Positions 21,538 through 41,280 of a stretch of 64,000 nucleotides of DNA are shown here, piece after piece. A program made the position numbers and the translations under genes. The notes below the pieces were generated by a model. It was given only the letters and a program-made list of their open reading frames with translations. It had not been told where the DNA came from and did not search any database. The stretch is from Eriocheir sinensis (taxonomy: Eukaryota; Arthropoda; Malacostraca; Decapoda; Varunidae): NCBI RefSeq assembly GCF_024679095.1, contig NC_066535.1, positions 6,697,835-6,761,834 on the forward strand, in the 5' to 3' direction. Position 1 is the stretch's first letter, and each line of letters begins with the position of its first letter.

Positions 21538-21849
21538 ATGCGTATGGGTGTATGTAGATATATAATACAAAACCGTGCTAAGAAATACTGAGGCAAGGGA
21601 AACGTTATAAGAGGTTTCAGGGAAGGGAAATTTATATCTCTTTCCTCATAGAATATTCAAGGAACTGACACGGGGCGGCCCATACATCTGCTCGCCCCGC
21701 CCGTACGCCCATACAAACTCGCCCTTCCAACTGAGCACCACCATCACACTCCTCAGCTCCAAGCGACCTATCGGACCATGGAGACAAAGTGCGAGAAAGA
21801 GAAAAAAAGAAACGAGTGGAAATAAAGACCTCTTGGGATGCGACCGTCG

Positions 21850-22520
21850 ATTCTTTGAGGAGAGGAGAGCAGGGAGCAGTTGTGGGAAGGAGGACTCCGC
21901 AGAGAAGCACAGGACAGATGCAAGAAACGAAAGAAGAAAGGAAAAGGTATTTGAGTATAGAGGATCGTTGCAAGGAGACGACGTTCAGGGATAAGCAGGA
22001 GGCGAATTATAGAATGCAGCGAGTGAATGGGAATTAGATGAGGCAGAGGAGGAGGGGGGGGAGGAGCATTGAGCACAGAACATGAGCAAGAAAAGAAGGA
22101 AAAGAGGTACTTCAGTATAGGGAATGGTCGCAAGGAGACGTTGTTCAGGGGTAAGGAGGCGAATAAAACAATACAAAGAGTGAATGGAAATTAGATGAGG
22201 CATAGAAGGAGGGGGAGGAGGAGAACTGAGCAGAGAACATGAGTAAGAAACGAAGGAAAAAAGGCACACGTATTTGAGTATAGAGGATGGAGGCGACGTT
22301 CAGGGTTAAGTAGGAGGCGTATAAAAGGATACAAAGAGTGAATGGGGATTAGATGAGGAAAAGGAGGAGGGGGAGGAAGAGCAGTGAGCATAGAACATGA
22401 GAAAGAAACGGTGGAAAAAGGCAAAGGCACTATAATTAAAGGGGATACGAGCAAGGAGGTGGCGTTAAGCGGTAAGAAGAAATCGAATAAATAAACGGAG
22501 GGTGTAAACGTGGAACAGAT
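21850..22520. repeat. Minisatellite with about 158 bp units
   Basis: GAGTGAATGG recurs at 22021, 22178 and 22336 (spacing 157 and 158). GAACATGAG(C/T)AAGAA, GTATTTGAGTATAGAGGAT and GACGTTCAGGG recur in the same order. A more diverged unit precedes these and another follows up to about 22510, giving four to five units. Confidence 0.9.
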
Positions 22521-22720
22521 GAGGAGGATTTTAGGTCTAGAGGGCTTGAGGTGCTGAGTGAAAGGAGGTTGCTGGAGGAGGCTTGTGTGTGTGCTCGGTG
22601 GCAGCCTCAGTCCATTTATCACGCCTACAGTTACTCTTCCTCGCCCCTACGAATCACCAAGCTGGAGCCTCGTAAATAAGGAGAGCACGGACGGATACAC
22701 GCGCCGCCATTACGTAATTC

Positions 22721-22730
22721 TGTGTGTGTC

Positions 22731-22779
<49 letters not shown>
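22721..22779. repeat. (TG)n microsatellite
   Basis: TG run with one TCTGCG interruption. Confidence 0.97.
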
Positions 22780-22781
<2 letters not shown>

Positions 22782-23033
22782 GAAAGGGGAGATGAAGCGA
22801 GGAGAGAACTACATAAACAAGCTACTTAATGGACGCGTGCCATGAATGCTAGCAACTCGGGGACACATAGCACAGAGTTTTCCCTTATCACTGCGAGCAC
22901 TAACAACATTGTCTGCGCCGTAAACAAGCAGACAACACGGGACGCAGTAGCAAACGATGTAATTATGCGACAGGGAAATAAAAACTGATAGAAACACATA
23001 AACCATGCCGAGTGTTTTTGCAGGCAAAACTAG

Positions 23034-23036
<3 letters not shown>
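22780..23036. other. Unique spacer
   Basis: No gene or repeat recognised. Confidence 0.4.

Positions 23037-23094
<58 letters not shown>
23037..23094. repeat. (TC)n microsatellite
   Basis: Perfect TC run of 58 bases. Confidence 0.98.
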
Positions 23095-23097
<3 letters not shown>

Positions 23098-23342
23098 TAG
23101 TGGCTGCTCTTTCTACCTCACTCAATCTTCTTCGTTCCCTTTGCACTCTGATCGAAGTTTATGACACTGCGTTTCGGAAGGGAGGAAGGTGGTGGGTCAG
23201 AGTGAGAGTTTGAATGAAGTAGCAAAAGAATAAAACGAAACACCAAGTAAATGAGATATATAACGAGAGAAAGATGTAAGCAGATGCAAGCAGGAAGAGC
23301 AAGAGATATTCTGCGTTGGAGGAAGAACGATACTTTAGGACG

Positions 23343-23345
<3 letters not shown>

Positions 23346-23438
<93 letters not shown>
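23346..23438. repeat. (GA)n microsatellite
   Basis: Perfect run of about 93 bases. It forms an inverted pair with the TC run at 23037. Confidence 0.98.
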
Positions 23439-23440
<2 letters not shown>

Positions 23441-23597
23441 CAAAGAGAGAAAGAGAGAATCAAAGAGAGGAAAGGAGAAAGAGAGGGTGATTGCATGTGC
23501 GGAAGAGATGGAATAAATGGAAGTGAGTGAGAAGTTCAAAGCATGACTAAAAAAATGCAAGTAAAAGAGGATGGAAGTGAGTGGTAAGGCAAAAAAG

Positions 23598-23965
<368 letters not shown>

Positions 23966-24199
23966 AGACGTGGGAATAAAAAAAAAACGCGTGATTGACG
24001 GATTATTTTTCCCGTCCTAAAGTTTTCCTCTTTCTTCTTTGCGCCTCGAGAGGAAGAGTCAATTCGAAAAGGCTGCCACGGAGAAGCCCTGCGCCCCCCT
24101 CCCCCTCCTAACACAGAACACACCCACCCTTTCTGCCCCCAGCCACGCCCTCAGCCAGCCAGCCCATAAAAGACGTGTCAGTCAGTACCTCACCAATCA

Positions 24200-24345
24200 C
24201 CTCGACGTGTATGTATGTATGTATGTATGTATGTGTGTATGTATATATGTATTACCCAGTTTCATGTAAGCTTGTTGATTCACTCGGTCAGTCTATCACT
24301 CACTCAATCAGTCAGTCACTCAATCAGTCAGTCAGTCAGTTACTT
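24200..24345. repeat. (GTAT)n and (CAGT)n tetranucleotide arrays
   Basis: GTAT units at about 24208-24250, CAGT/CACT units at about 24275-24345. CAGT units recur at about 24600-24650 and 25318-25388. Confidence 0.85.
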
Positions 24346-24399
24346 ACTCTCACACACACGGCTTACCCGTTTACATTAGCTAATTTTATTCATTGAAAC

Positions 24400-25600
24400 A
24401 TCTATCCAATAATTCGATCGCCACTCAAACAGCCAAACTACCAATCTGAAATTCATTCCTTCATCCATTTTTCAGAAAGCCAATCGGTGAGTAAGGTGAT
24501 TCGTTAGTCACTCACCCACACAACCCGAAAACTGGTGTGATAAGTCATTTAAGATCAACCAACATAAGGATTCATTATGTGAGTTGGTGAAATATTCATC
24601 CCAATCCCAGTCATTCAGCCAGTCAGTTATTGAGTTGGTTAGGGAGTGAGTGGGTGAGGATGTTCCATAGTTAGTGACTGAATCAGTGTTTTTCCACAAG
24701 CAGCCTCGATGCTACAATCTATTCAAACGAAATGTCCCTCTTTTTGTTCTGATTCCTGTCTGGCTTTCATGAAGGTTGTGTGTCAGTCCCACATGCTCTC
24801 GTGCTACATGTTTCTATAATATTTGCCTAAAATTACGAAACACAGTTTTGCTTGACACTGTCATACAAATTAAGTTAAGCATTTAATTCAACAACATAAT
24901 CTCAATAAATTTCCTGCCACGTTAGGACCAAAAGAATAATAAAGAGAAGATTTTTCAGCACTTTTTCCATTACTTCAAGCCAATCATTGTGATACGAGCA
25001 CAGCGCTACACAGGTAGGGACATAAAAAAAAATCTACGGACAACACCAGCCGTGTTTACGTTACTCGATGGCACCCATGATACCGATTATTTACAAACAT
25101 GTGAGTTGTACAATCACTACTGAGCATAATGGTGCCATCTATAATAGTATATTTTGTAGAAAAGGTGAGAAATTAAAAACAGTATAGAAATATGAATCAC
25201 GCAAGCATGGGTGATTGAGATACAACCTCCTGAGAGCGGGAGTGGAGTCCAACCAATCAAAAGAGGCCTGATAAACATCGTCTAGGCACCAGAGAAACAC
25301 TTCGTTTGAACAGAATATAGTCAGTTAGTCAGCCAATCAGCTATTCAGTCAGTCAGTCAATAAGAAACCAGTCTAGTCAGTCAGTCAGCAAGCCCCCTTT
25401 CACGCACAGAGCCGGTCCGTGGGTCTTTCAAGCATTCCCTACGCCAGCCAGCAGCGAGCAGCGAGCAGCAAGACGCATTGAGTTCTGGGCAAGAAAGACA
25501 GGTTAGTTTGGGAAGCTGATTGGGGGTTCGATGTAAGAAGAATGGCAGACTCCGTGCGAGGGATAGATTGGGTCGTGGGTTACGCCCAGTGAGAAGGTGT
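24400..25600. other. Unique, AT-rich sequence; no gene
   Basis: Apart from the scattered CAGT units, it contains no recognised frame or repeat. Confidence 0.4.

Positions 25601-26330
<730 letters not shown>

Positions 26331-26366
<36 letters not shown>
26331..26366. repeat. (GTT)n microsatellite
   Basis: Twelve GTT units. Confidence 0.97.
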
Positions 26367-26765
26367 CCTTAATTTCTTAGTTCTGCTTCTACTCATTGAA
26401 TATGGTTGTGGTGGTGACTGTCGTCGTGATGATAAAGGTACTGCTGTTATTGCAGTTTTTGATGTAGCTAATGGTGGTGGTGGTGGTGGCGATGGCGACA
26501 GCGGTAGTTGTAATGGTAGTAGTGTCACAGTTACTTGCCGTGTTCTCAGTAACGCCAGCAGCAGCAATAATTAGTTAACGTACTTTATGAAATCGCCATT
26601 CTTAATCTTCTTGACATCAACTTATCACTTCCCGGTCTACGCTTTTCCAAAGAATGTAACCTAAGCTTCTTAAGGCAAGTTTCTAAGTCCCTGGATAAAT
26701 ATGACCAATTTTTTTCTTTACTTATTCGAGGAACTTGTATCTTTTCTGTATTAGACAGAAACAAC

Positions 26766-26792
26766 AGTAGTAGTAGTAATAGTAGTAGTAGC

Positions 26793-26844
<52 letters not shown>

Positions 26845-26870
26845 ATAGTAGTAGAAGTAGTAGAAGTAGT

Positions 26871-26927
<57 letters not shown>

Positions 26928-26946
26928 ACTCTAATAGATGGAGGTT

Positions 26947-26996
<50 letters not shown>

Positions 26997-27041
26997 TGTT
27001 GTAGTAGTTGTTGTAGTAGTAGTTGTTGTAGTAGTTGTAGT

Positions 27042-27101
<60 letters not shown>

Positions 27102-27103
27102 TG

Positions 27104-27150
<47 letters not shown>
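26766..27150. repeat. (TAG)n then (GT)n compound array
   Basis: TAG/TAGTAA triplets 26766-26928, again 26947-27039 with TTG variants, then GT 27043-27150 with CGCG interruptions near 27097-27111. Leu, Tyr, Thr and Val homopolymer frames on both strands are artefacts. Confidence 0.97.
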
Positions 27151-27153
<3 letters not shown>

Positions 27154-28003
27154 CAAACACACACACGCACACGATACATTAACTCAATCAACTTTCCATT
27201 ACATTGGCGGCGTTATTTACAGAGGGGAGGCAAAGCGGGGGTGACGTAACGGTGACATCACAATAACAACACGGACGCGTCGCCCTGAGCGCCGCTGTTT
27301 GTATACACGTCAGCGTGGCGGGCGGCGGCGTGAGTCACGTGCTCGTCATGGTGCCTGTCTGTTTACTCGCATCATCATCAACAGCAGCGTAATGTATTGA
27401 CTAACCTGTTATTTCGTTACATTAGTCTGTTTTGATCGCTCATTATTCACTGACTAATAATATTTTCAAATCACAGTTTCAAATAATATACTCGTTTACA
27501 TTACTTATATCAGTTTATTTATCCAGTAGTTTTTCATATACTTTTTTGTAACTAGAGCATTGCATCAGCTACGCAATTCTGTGCAGACTTTCGTACATGG
27601 CTCCACCAATACATATCATACATAATTCACGCTTAGGCAACACTCAAGGTAAACATCATTAGACTTTGCTTATAATGCAAAACAAAGGAAAACTTTAAGC
27701 ACGAGTTAGTAATTATTTGCCTAAATATACAAACTCTCCTGCTCGGCCCGGAGCGGCAATAACCTTGGCAGGGACGAGGCCGGATGAGGGCGGGGCGTCT
27801 TCGGCGCGGGGGGAGGGGGGGGGTAATTAGGGTGAGGGGGGCAGCGCACAATGGTCACTCTTCGGTACTTAATTGAAAATGTTCCGAAGCAATAATTCAG
27901 CCCGAGTGTACACAACGCCATGTTTGATGAAGCTCCAACAAAAACAGCAGTCAGTTAAAATGAAATATATATTTACGAGCAGTAATGCAAACTGGTATGT
28001 TTT

Positions 28004-28004
<1 letters not shown>
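27151..28004. other. Unique sequence with CpG-rich island 27240-27360
   Basis: The island has TGACATCA, two CACGT(G/C) sites and GCGTGGCGGGCGGCGGC. It may be regulatory. The remainder is AT-rich without features, apart from a G-rich stretch at 27790-27840. Confidence 0.35.

Positions 28005-28043
<39 letters not shown>
28005..28043. repeat. (CA)n microsatellite
   Basis: Perfect 39-base run. Confidence 0.97.
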
Positions 28044-28045
<2 letters not shown>

Positions 28046-28199
28046 TCCAGTTTAATTTGGCTCTTTTATTACTGCGAGGTATGAGCACCTGTGAAGTAAT
28101 TACATCACAAATACAGTTACCAGCCCCTGCCCGCTGAGGCTTTTTTGACACCCGCAGCGAAGACTTAACAATATTTTCCCACGACGCCCCACTAACCAC

Positions 28200-28830
28200 A
28201 ACAGCCACGTGAACACCGTAAGACAACACAATGCACCACAGCTTCCACCTGGACAATATAACACACAACACAACAACACAACAGCCACGTAAGCGCCACA
28301 CCACACAACATCACATCAAACTAACCGAGTGAGCATCCTACCCAACACTGTATCTCACCGAGTCACACCCTTCTTGTCTTTCTTGAATTATCTGACACCT
28401 CATCTCACCACGCCACAGTAGCAGCAACATATAACAACACACCTAGCCCAATCACACTACACACAACACAACATATGATAATTCCCACTGGCCACCGTAT
28501 CACCCTTCAGCACAATGCCGCGAGGAGAACCACAGCACGACGCTCCACACACCCTCAGATAGTATCAAAGCAGAGCAGCCATCCACCACACCGATCCTGT
28601 TCACATCAACCAAACAGAACGTCGCCACAGAGGTTGTCAACACGCACACGAATCACCTCCCTCCATCGCACCACACTCCACCTTTCACAAACCACAACCA
28701 CATGATATCAAACACAAATCACCAACACACAGCATCCCCCACCACACCACACTTCACCACATCACAGCATCGCGAACCACACACCATTGCATCACACGCA
28801 ACAGAACAGCGCATCGATCATACCACACAA
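28200..28830. repeat. C/A-rich, G-poor degenerate repeat region
   Basis: About 630 bases of ACAACAC, CACCACA and CATCACA words without a fixed period, with strong strand asymmetry. Probably a decayed CA/CAC microsatellite. Confidence 0.7.
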
Positions 28831-28883
28831 CATACACGTGGGCGGCACCTGATGTTAAAAGGTAATATTAAACGGAGGCAATA

Positions 28884-28983
28884 CAGATAGATAGATAGAT
28901 AGATAGATAGGTAGATAGATGGAGATAAGGAGATAGATACATAGATAGATAGATAGGTACAAATAAATAGATAGATAGATTGA
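28884..28983. repeat. (GATA)n array, imperfect
   Basis: GATA units with GGTA and CATA variants. Confidence 0.95.
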
Positions 28984-29219
28984 TATAAATACATATATAA
29001 GGCAGAGGAGAGCCGCGACAAAAAATGGACAAAAACACGTGAGCTGGACCCATAATGTATTTACTTGTACGTGGATATTTTTTCCCCCTTCTGCATTACC
29101 GTACGATTTTTTTCTCTATTGGCTTTTTTTTTTCTACTACATATTTCATGCATATTACATTTTCCCTATGGCTTCACAGAATCCTCGTTTGGTTCGTTAC
29201 TTATACACGTATACAAATG

Positions 29220-29222
<3 letters not shown>

Positions 29223-29279
<57 letters not shown>
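29223..29279. repeat. (AC)n microsatellite
   Basis: Perfect AC run. Confidence 0.98.
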
Positions 29280-29280
<1 letters not shown>

Positions 29281-30529
29281 TTCCATTGTCACAGAAATTA
29301 AACAAATTACACCGATCGGTTCTGTTTTATGATATGCAACCGAGTGACCCATATTCCGCATTCAATCACCTGTGTAACAATGTCATCCCACTGATGCAAA
29401 TAAACACCCAGTTCGCATTTTCTTCATTAACAGGGCATGGGGAGCTGCGTGCGAGTGTCTAATTAATGGTACGAGCGCATCAGAGCCAGGATGAGGCCGC
29501 ATCCCAACACTCTATACACTTTACTATCAACAAAGGAGTCGTGGTTACCCATTCCGTATTTATTCCACGAAGAATGTTCTTTTGTTCCCTTCCTTGGGTA
29601 TATAGCGAACGTTTGCTCATTTATATTGTCAGTTATTATTATCACTATTATTATTTTAGTTTATTATTATTATTATCATTATTATTATCATCATTATTTT
29701 TATCTTTACCATCATCAGCATCAGCATTACATTTCATCACCAGTAATTATTTCGATTCTTAAGGCAGTTTTTATGTTATCCGGGAGACACATTCCGCCAG
29801 AGCCTCCGCCATTCCACTGAAATAGCTTATTATTTGCAAATGCATCCGCAGACCATTAGCAGCGGCGTAACGAGCCTTGAAGAGCGATGCTTCCTGTTTA
29901 ACAATTTGTCTGCGACTGCCACTTAGCGGGGGAAATGAGGAGCCGGCGATCGTGATGAGCTTTGCTGGGGAGGGAAGAAAAATAGTGAGAAGAGGAAGAA
30001 AGGGAAGGGCATGGAACAGGATAAGGGATACGGAGGAGAAAAGAGGTAAGTAACGGAAGATAGGTCATGGAGGGATAAGGAGCGGGAAATGGCGGGAGGA
30101 GGATTGAGAAGGGGACAGGAGATGATTGTAAGAGGAAATGAGAAGGGGAATAACAGAAAGAGGGATAGGGAGAGAAAATGGGAATGAGAATGATGGTAAA
30201 CTAGTAGGAAGGAAAAAGCTTAGGGTATAAATCAGGAATGAGGAAAAGGCAGTGGATGATAGAGCAGGAAAAGAATAGGGGGTTGAGGAAGAAAGTTTGA
30301 AGGGACAGTAAGGAGAGAGGGAATACAAAGTAGGTAAGGGAGAACAGGATCACATATAGGAAAACAAAGTGCTGGAGGGGATGCCGGGGAAGTTAAAGCC
30401 TCGAATGTAAGCTTTCCAAACAACCCGGCGCACGCTTCCCCTCCCCCCCACCCACCCAACCAGCGTCGTAATGTGCTGGCTGCTGTTACTCTCCGCCGCA
30501 TGATTATCTCATCTTTTTCCCATTTGCCC

Positions 30530-30531
<2 letters not shown>
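29280..30531. other. Unique then purine-rich sequence; island at 29825-29965
   Basis: 29650-29720 is an ATT/ATC-rich triplet stretch. 29825-29965 is complex sequence (ACCATTAGCAGCGGCGTAAC). 29965-30350 is G/A-biased. No gene recognised. Confidence 0.4.

Positions 30532-30597
<66 letters not shown>
30532..30597. repeat. (TG)n microsatellite
   Basis: Perfect run, left arm of a TG - AT - CA arrangement. Confidence 0.98.
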
Positions 30598-30673
30598 CAA
30601 GCTTGCTTTAAATTAATGTTTATTTTTTTCTGCTCCTATCTCAACGAACGACATTTCGTGTCCTTTACTCATA

Positions 30674-30870
<197 letters not shown>

Positions 30871-30888
30871 CAGACACATGCACATACT

Positions 30889-30900
30889 CTCACACACACA

Positions 30901-30966
<66 letters not shown>
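30889..30966. repeat. (CA)n microsatellite
   Basis: CA run with one CAAAC interruption, complementary to the TG run at 30532. Confidence 0.98.
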
Positions 30967-30969
<3 letters not shown>

Positions 30970-31293
30970 GGACGCAGACACTCACACACGAATACGTAAT
31001 CAAGTCCGTTTACACAGCCAAAAGCTAATTGGCTCGTCAATCTATTGCCAGATATATTTCCAAGTTTACACAACGCTCCCGGCACGCACACTGCCCGTCA
31101 CCGGCCCTGTGCAAACACACACACACATGTACACGCAAACCTATAACTCACCGGGATATACAGACAGAAATTTACATATATCCCGACCTCGACGCGGCGC
31201 TCTTAACACCCAAACAAAAACAAACATGCAACAACGAGGCTCCTCAGCGGCGCCTCGGGGCCATGACACGGCGCCCCCGCGCCTGGCTGCCTT

Positions 31294-31302
31294 ACACACA
31301 CA

Positions 31303-31365
<63 letters not shown>
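31294..31365. repeat. (AC)n microsatellite
   Basis: AC run with one ACTCAC interruption. Confidence 0.97.
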
Positions 31366-31366
<1 letters not shown>

Positions 31367-31737
31367 ATGGGCAAAGCTACAGACCACGGAGAGAGACAGA
31401 GGACGCAGACACACACACATACATCAAGGCAAGAAAGTGAAGGTGTCCAGCACGCGAGAGGGGCCGCAGCGCCGCCGTCACGAAGGCTCAACTGATTACA
31501 GGGTCGACCTGCAATACGTCTGCCCTGTGATCCCCGCGCCCTGATCCTGACCTCCGTGTGACCTCCGCGCTGAATAATTGAGAAGGCGTAATTAGTCGGC
31601 AACTGGCAAAGAGTGTAGGTACTCGACACGCTGCTGAGAGGCGCCACTCCCCTCTACTTAACGCCACTTCTCTCACTCGTCCTTCTCTCTTCTCTACCTT
31701 TACACCCTTCCTCACTCCCACCACTTCTTCGACCCCA

Positions 31738-31778
31738 TCCTCCTCCTCCTCCTCCTCCTCCTCCTCTTCTTCTTCTTC
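31738..31778. repeat. (CCT)n/(CTT)n run
   Basis: Trinucleotide run. Confidence 0.95.
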
Positions 31779-35864
<4,086 letters not shown>

Positions 35865-35958
35865 AAAAAAAATAGACAGGCACAGACATACTGACTGAAA
35901 CAAAGAAATGGACCAACAGTTACGAGAGAAATACAAGTCAACGAAATAAGTGGACCAG

Positions 35959-37619
<1,661 letters not shown>

Positions 37620-38170
37620 CAAATGACTTCCGGAAAATAGAAGGGAGTCCAGGGGGGTCAAGGGGGGCGAAGTCCCATCAGTATTATTCCAGAATATGAA
37701 GTATTTTGTGTCCATACAACACGCTGCCGTATTGTTTTTCACTCGCAAATGGAAGGGGGAGGATCGAGGGGGGCGAAGCAACCCCGTTAGGTAGGTTATG
37801 TAAAGTTAGGTTTGGGTAGTCTAAATTTACTGGTCATACGGTGTGGGGCGAGGGAAATGCGCAGTGCGGGACGGGACATGGCGGCTACAGTCCCGCCGGT
37901 GTTGCGAGAAATACCTCCTCGCAGAAATAAGTCGCTCTGCTGTTCAATCCACATGCACACTGGGAGAATACACAGCGAGAAAAACATACATTTTCCTGGT
38001 TTTGTTCTAGTTTGTTCACTTGTGATCTTTGTTGAGCGGTAAGTGAAATATAGAAACAGTAAGCAAGTTGAGCCTCTCTGCGAGATATTTTGCGGCTGCG
38101 GCGAGGGGCAGCGGCGGGTCCACAATACGCATTGAAAAGTCACTCATTTAGTGACTTCCGGAGAAAAATA
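37620..38170 (+). promoter_or_regulatory. Candidate housekeeping-type promoter
   Basis: Seen: TGACTTCCGGA occurs at 37624-37634 and 38152-38162; its core ACTTCCGG is the ETS-family site. Between them is a CpG-rich stretch with TGCGCAGTGCGGG (NRF1-like) and GACATGGCGGC (YY1-like, at an ATG). Known: ETS, NRF1 and YY1 sites around a start codon are typical of TATA-less housekeeping promoters. Inference: this is one. Two copies of a GGGGGGCGAAG word (about 37665 and 37767) lie upstream. Confidence 0.35.
37878..38038 (+). CDS. Possible first coding exon, product unknown
   Basis: ATG at 37878 has G at -3 and G at +4 and starts MAATVPPVLREIPPRRNKSL, continuing open to 38038, where a strong donor GTAAGT begins. 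Reading through the donor gives an immediate TAA, which fits an exon boundary. Length 161 bases, ending in phase 2. No downstream exon was found and the peptide is not recognised. Confidence 0.28.
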
Positions 38171-38703
38171 CTATCTCCATAACACAAAACATCATATTTT
38201 CTCAAGAAATAAGCAGTAAGAAACTCGAAATTAGTAGACTACCCTTTTGTGAATAGTCCCCAGATCTGTCTTTGTCTGCTACCAAAAATAATCAAAGAAC
38301 AAAGCAAACATAACGCCACGAAATTAATAAGGGAGCACGGAGGGGAACTGCTTAATACCTCAAGCTGATTAAAATTTAGGAAAAAATGTGATAAAAAACG
38401 ACTAAATAAATGAGGGCGTCCATATACTATAAAACAAGACCTATGCTTCAAAGTCTACCCAGAGAAGCCCCTGAGGAGCGCTTCCATTAATGCCCCGGGG
38501 CTTCCCAGGGATCGGTCCGACCTCTCTCTGATCATATCCGAAAAAAAATCATGAATGATGGCTGCCCTTACCAAAGTTTGGCTAATATAGCGGACGTTAC
38601 TTATCCCTCAGAAGGCGATGTTTATTTTCTTTTCTCAAATTGCTCATATATTTTCACTGTACTTGTTCCGTTTCAGGCAAAACTCCCACTTCAATGGAAA
38701 GAC

Positions 38704-38704
<1 letters not shown>
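38171..38704. other. Unique sequence with island 38455-38530
   Basis: The island contains CCATTAATGCCCCGGGGC. No gene recognised. Confidence 0.35.

Positions 38705-38739
<35 letters not shown>
38705..38739. repeat. (AC)n microsatellite
   Basis: Perfect run. Confidence 0.97.
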
Positions 38740-38741
<2 letters not shown>

Positions 38742-39379
38742 ACGAGGCGCCTACTCAGGGAACAATCAAAACAGGGCGAGGCTGCGGTGTGCGTGGGCCG
38801 AGCCTGCTTTGAAGCCTCAACGCCTAGTCAATAGATGAGGGTTTTTTTCACGGCAATCTCTTTTACCTTCAACTCTTTTTTCGGTAACTGGATTCAACAC
38901 ATGATCCAGTGAGGCGAGACATTTATTCATTGTTTTGGTGGTGGAGTTGGTGGTGGAGGTAACAGCTGCGGTGTTGGTTACCTAACACAACATGGAAGCA
39001 GCAACAGCAGTAACGAGAAGGATACAGTTCTCAATCCCTCTTCAGGCAGCTCCTGTAATGACACTCAGAATTGCCCAGCATGGTGAATAACGTGTTTGGT
39101 GTTCCCTGACGCACTTCTGGTGGTGATGAAGATGATCCGCTCAAAGGGAGGCGCGTGGACAAAGCCTGCTGGCTCCGGCGGGCACGAACCACAGGTACAG
39201 GTGTTGCCGCGCGAACCCTCCTCATTACAAGTGCCAGAAACGATGCAGAGGCGGCAGTCAGCCCTCTCTCGACCCGAATCCCCGACTCATGACAACATAA
39301 GCGGATAGAAGTTCCTAGAAGACTGAGGAGCTCAGACAAACATACTTCAATTTGTGTCACTTCTGTACTGATTTCGGCT

Positions 39380-39380
<1 letters not shown>

Positions 39381-39459
<79 letters not shown>

Positions 39460-39533
39460 GACAGACAGTTAGATAAATAGATAGATAGATAGATAGATAG
39501 ATACAGATAGATAGATAGATAGACAGATAGATA
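39381..39533. repeat. (AC)n, (GACA)n, (GATA)n compound
   Basis: AC 39381-39455, ACAG units to about 39468, GATA units 39475-39533. Confidence 0.97.
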
Positions 39534-41218
39534 GAAGCTACTTAAGATTGTTCATTATTTACTTCTTTACCCGATGTTGTCTACACCCAAAAGAACGAAA
39601 TTAAATACAACCTCAGGAAATAGATTGAGGCTGCAGCAAAAACTCTGACCCGCGAGACAGCACCACTAACAAAAGAACATGCACCGGGCATGCGCCTCAA
39701 AGGTGCATGACCCGCCAGGAAGGTGGACTCACATTGATTTCATGAGTCTTGCCCACGAAAGGAAGTATGTACCTGTGGCCGACTCAAGGCCGACACACAT
39801 GAAAATGTTTGCGTAATGGACACCATCGTAACACATCTTACCGTTCACTCCATTAAATCCCGTAACGGAATCTTTTCTGAACATACATCATACTAATATA
39901 ATTCCGTTTTCTTTCCTCTTAATCACTTTCATTCATATTCCTTCCTTTGTAGTGAAAGATGAACCAACAATACACTTAGAAAGAACACCACTGAACAAAC
40001 AGATATAACAAAGAAAAAAAGATGAAAAGAGAACGGGAAAAATGATGATAAAATAAACAATAATCCTGACAAGTAAACGAACTGATGAATAAATAAACAA
40101 AATAAGTACTGAAAAAAATTGTCTATGCAATACTAAACACAAATAGCATCAAAGCCTTTTACACACACAAAAAAAAAGTAAGTGTGAATATTTGTCAACA
40201 ATTCAGTAAGAGAGACTGCGCCCTCAGACAATGAGACGACCCGCAGCAAACAAGTAAACAAGCAGTAATTACAAGGACACCCGCCAGCGTCGACACCCCG
40301 CGAGCCTGTGAGCCTGTGTTGTCTTTTAATCAAGGTGCTCCCAGGTGTCAGTCTCCAGAAGGCCCCATTAATATCCCCGGACACACTGAGGAAAAAAACA
40401 CACACACACAAACAGACTTATAATGGTAATGATAGCGGTGATCATGGCCTCATTAAAACCCACAGACACATTGAGGTAAAAAACATACACAAACAAACTA
40501 AAAATGGTAATGATAACGGTGCTGAGGATAATAATGAGTAAGAACATGGCCAAATAATAGTAACAAAGATAATAGAGAACATAGTGGTAATTGTAGTAGT
40601 AATAATAATTTACGCCCTCTGTTCCGGGTAATCAGGGTGAGTGTGTGTAATCCTTCGCTTGACTTGCCGCGGGGGACTCAGAAACACGAGCTGGAAATAT
40701 CAGTCACTAGTCGAGCAGGAATTCTTCTTAAAAGGAAAAACGAAACTAAACCCAATATTATCGCGGAGGAATAAAGACAAAAATAAAAACTCAACATCGC
40801 AGCAGTTTCTTGTACCTAAATTGACTACTACAAAAAAATGTGTGCGTGTGTGTCCGTCTGTGTGTTTGTAGATGTGTCTGTATTTGTGTGAGTGTGAGTG
40901 AACTGAGGGATTTGCGTGGGCGAACGTGTAAGGGAAGCGAGCGCAGCGACAGAGAATGGTTCTGATTGTTACGTTAAACCCACCTCGCTCAGTGCCCCCC
41001 CCCGGGAAGGGATCGGCCACACAACCACACACGGATACCTGTTACTCGCCCCCGCGCCCCTTGTTATGAAAGCCTCCCCCGCCGCCCCGAGCAATACTAC
41101 AATGGTGCAATGAAGACGAATACCACGAAATTTCGCGCCGTGTGTAATGCTAATGAAAAGGCAAGACGAAGATATGCGATGCCACAAACCACGGCCAGGT
41201 AACGAGGAGAGGTACTTA

Positions 41219-41221
<3 letters not shown>
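39534..41221. other. Unique sequence; island 40240-40385
   Basis: A diverged local duplication is seen at about 40390-40445 and 40462-40520 (AAAAAACACACACACACAAA / GTAATGATA against AAAAAACATACACAAACAAA / GTAATGATA). The island contains CCCCATTAATATCCCCGG. No gene recognised. Confidence 0.35.

Positions 41222-41280
<59 letters not shown>
41222..41280. repeat. (GT)n microsatellite
   Basis: Perfect run. Confidence 0.98.

Noticed and set aside
37785..37822. Interstitial telomere (TTAGG)n
   Set aside because: Only isolated GTTAGG words (GTTAGGTAGG, AGTTAGGTTTGGG) occur. There is no tandem array.
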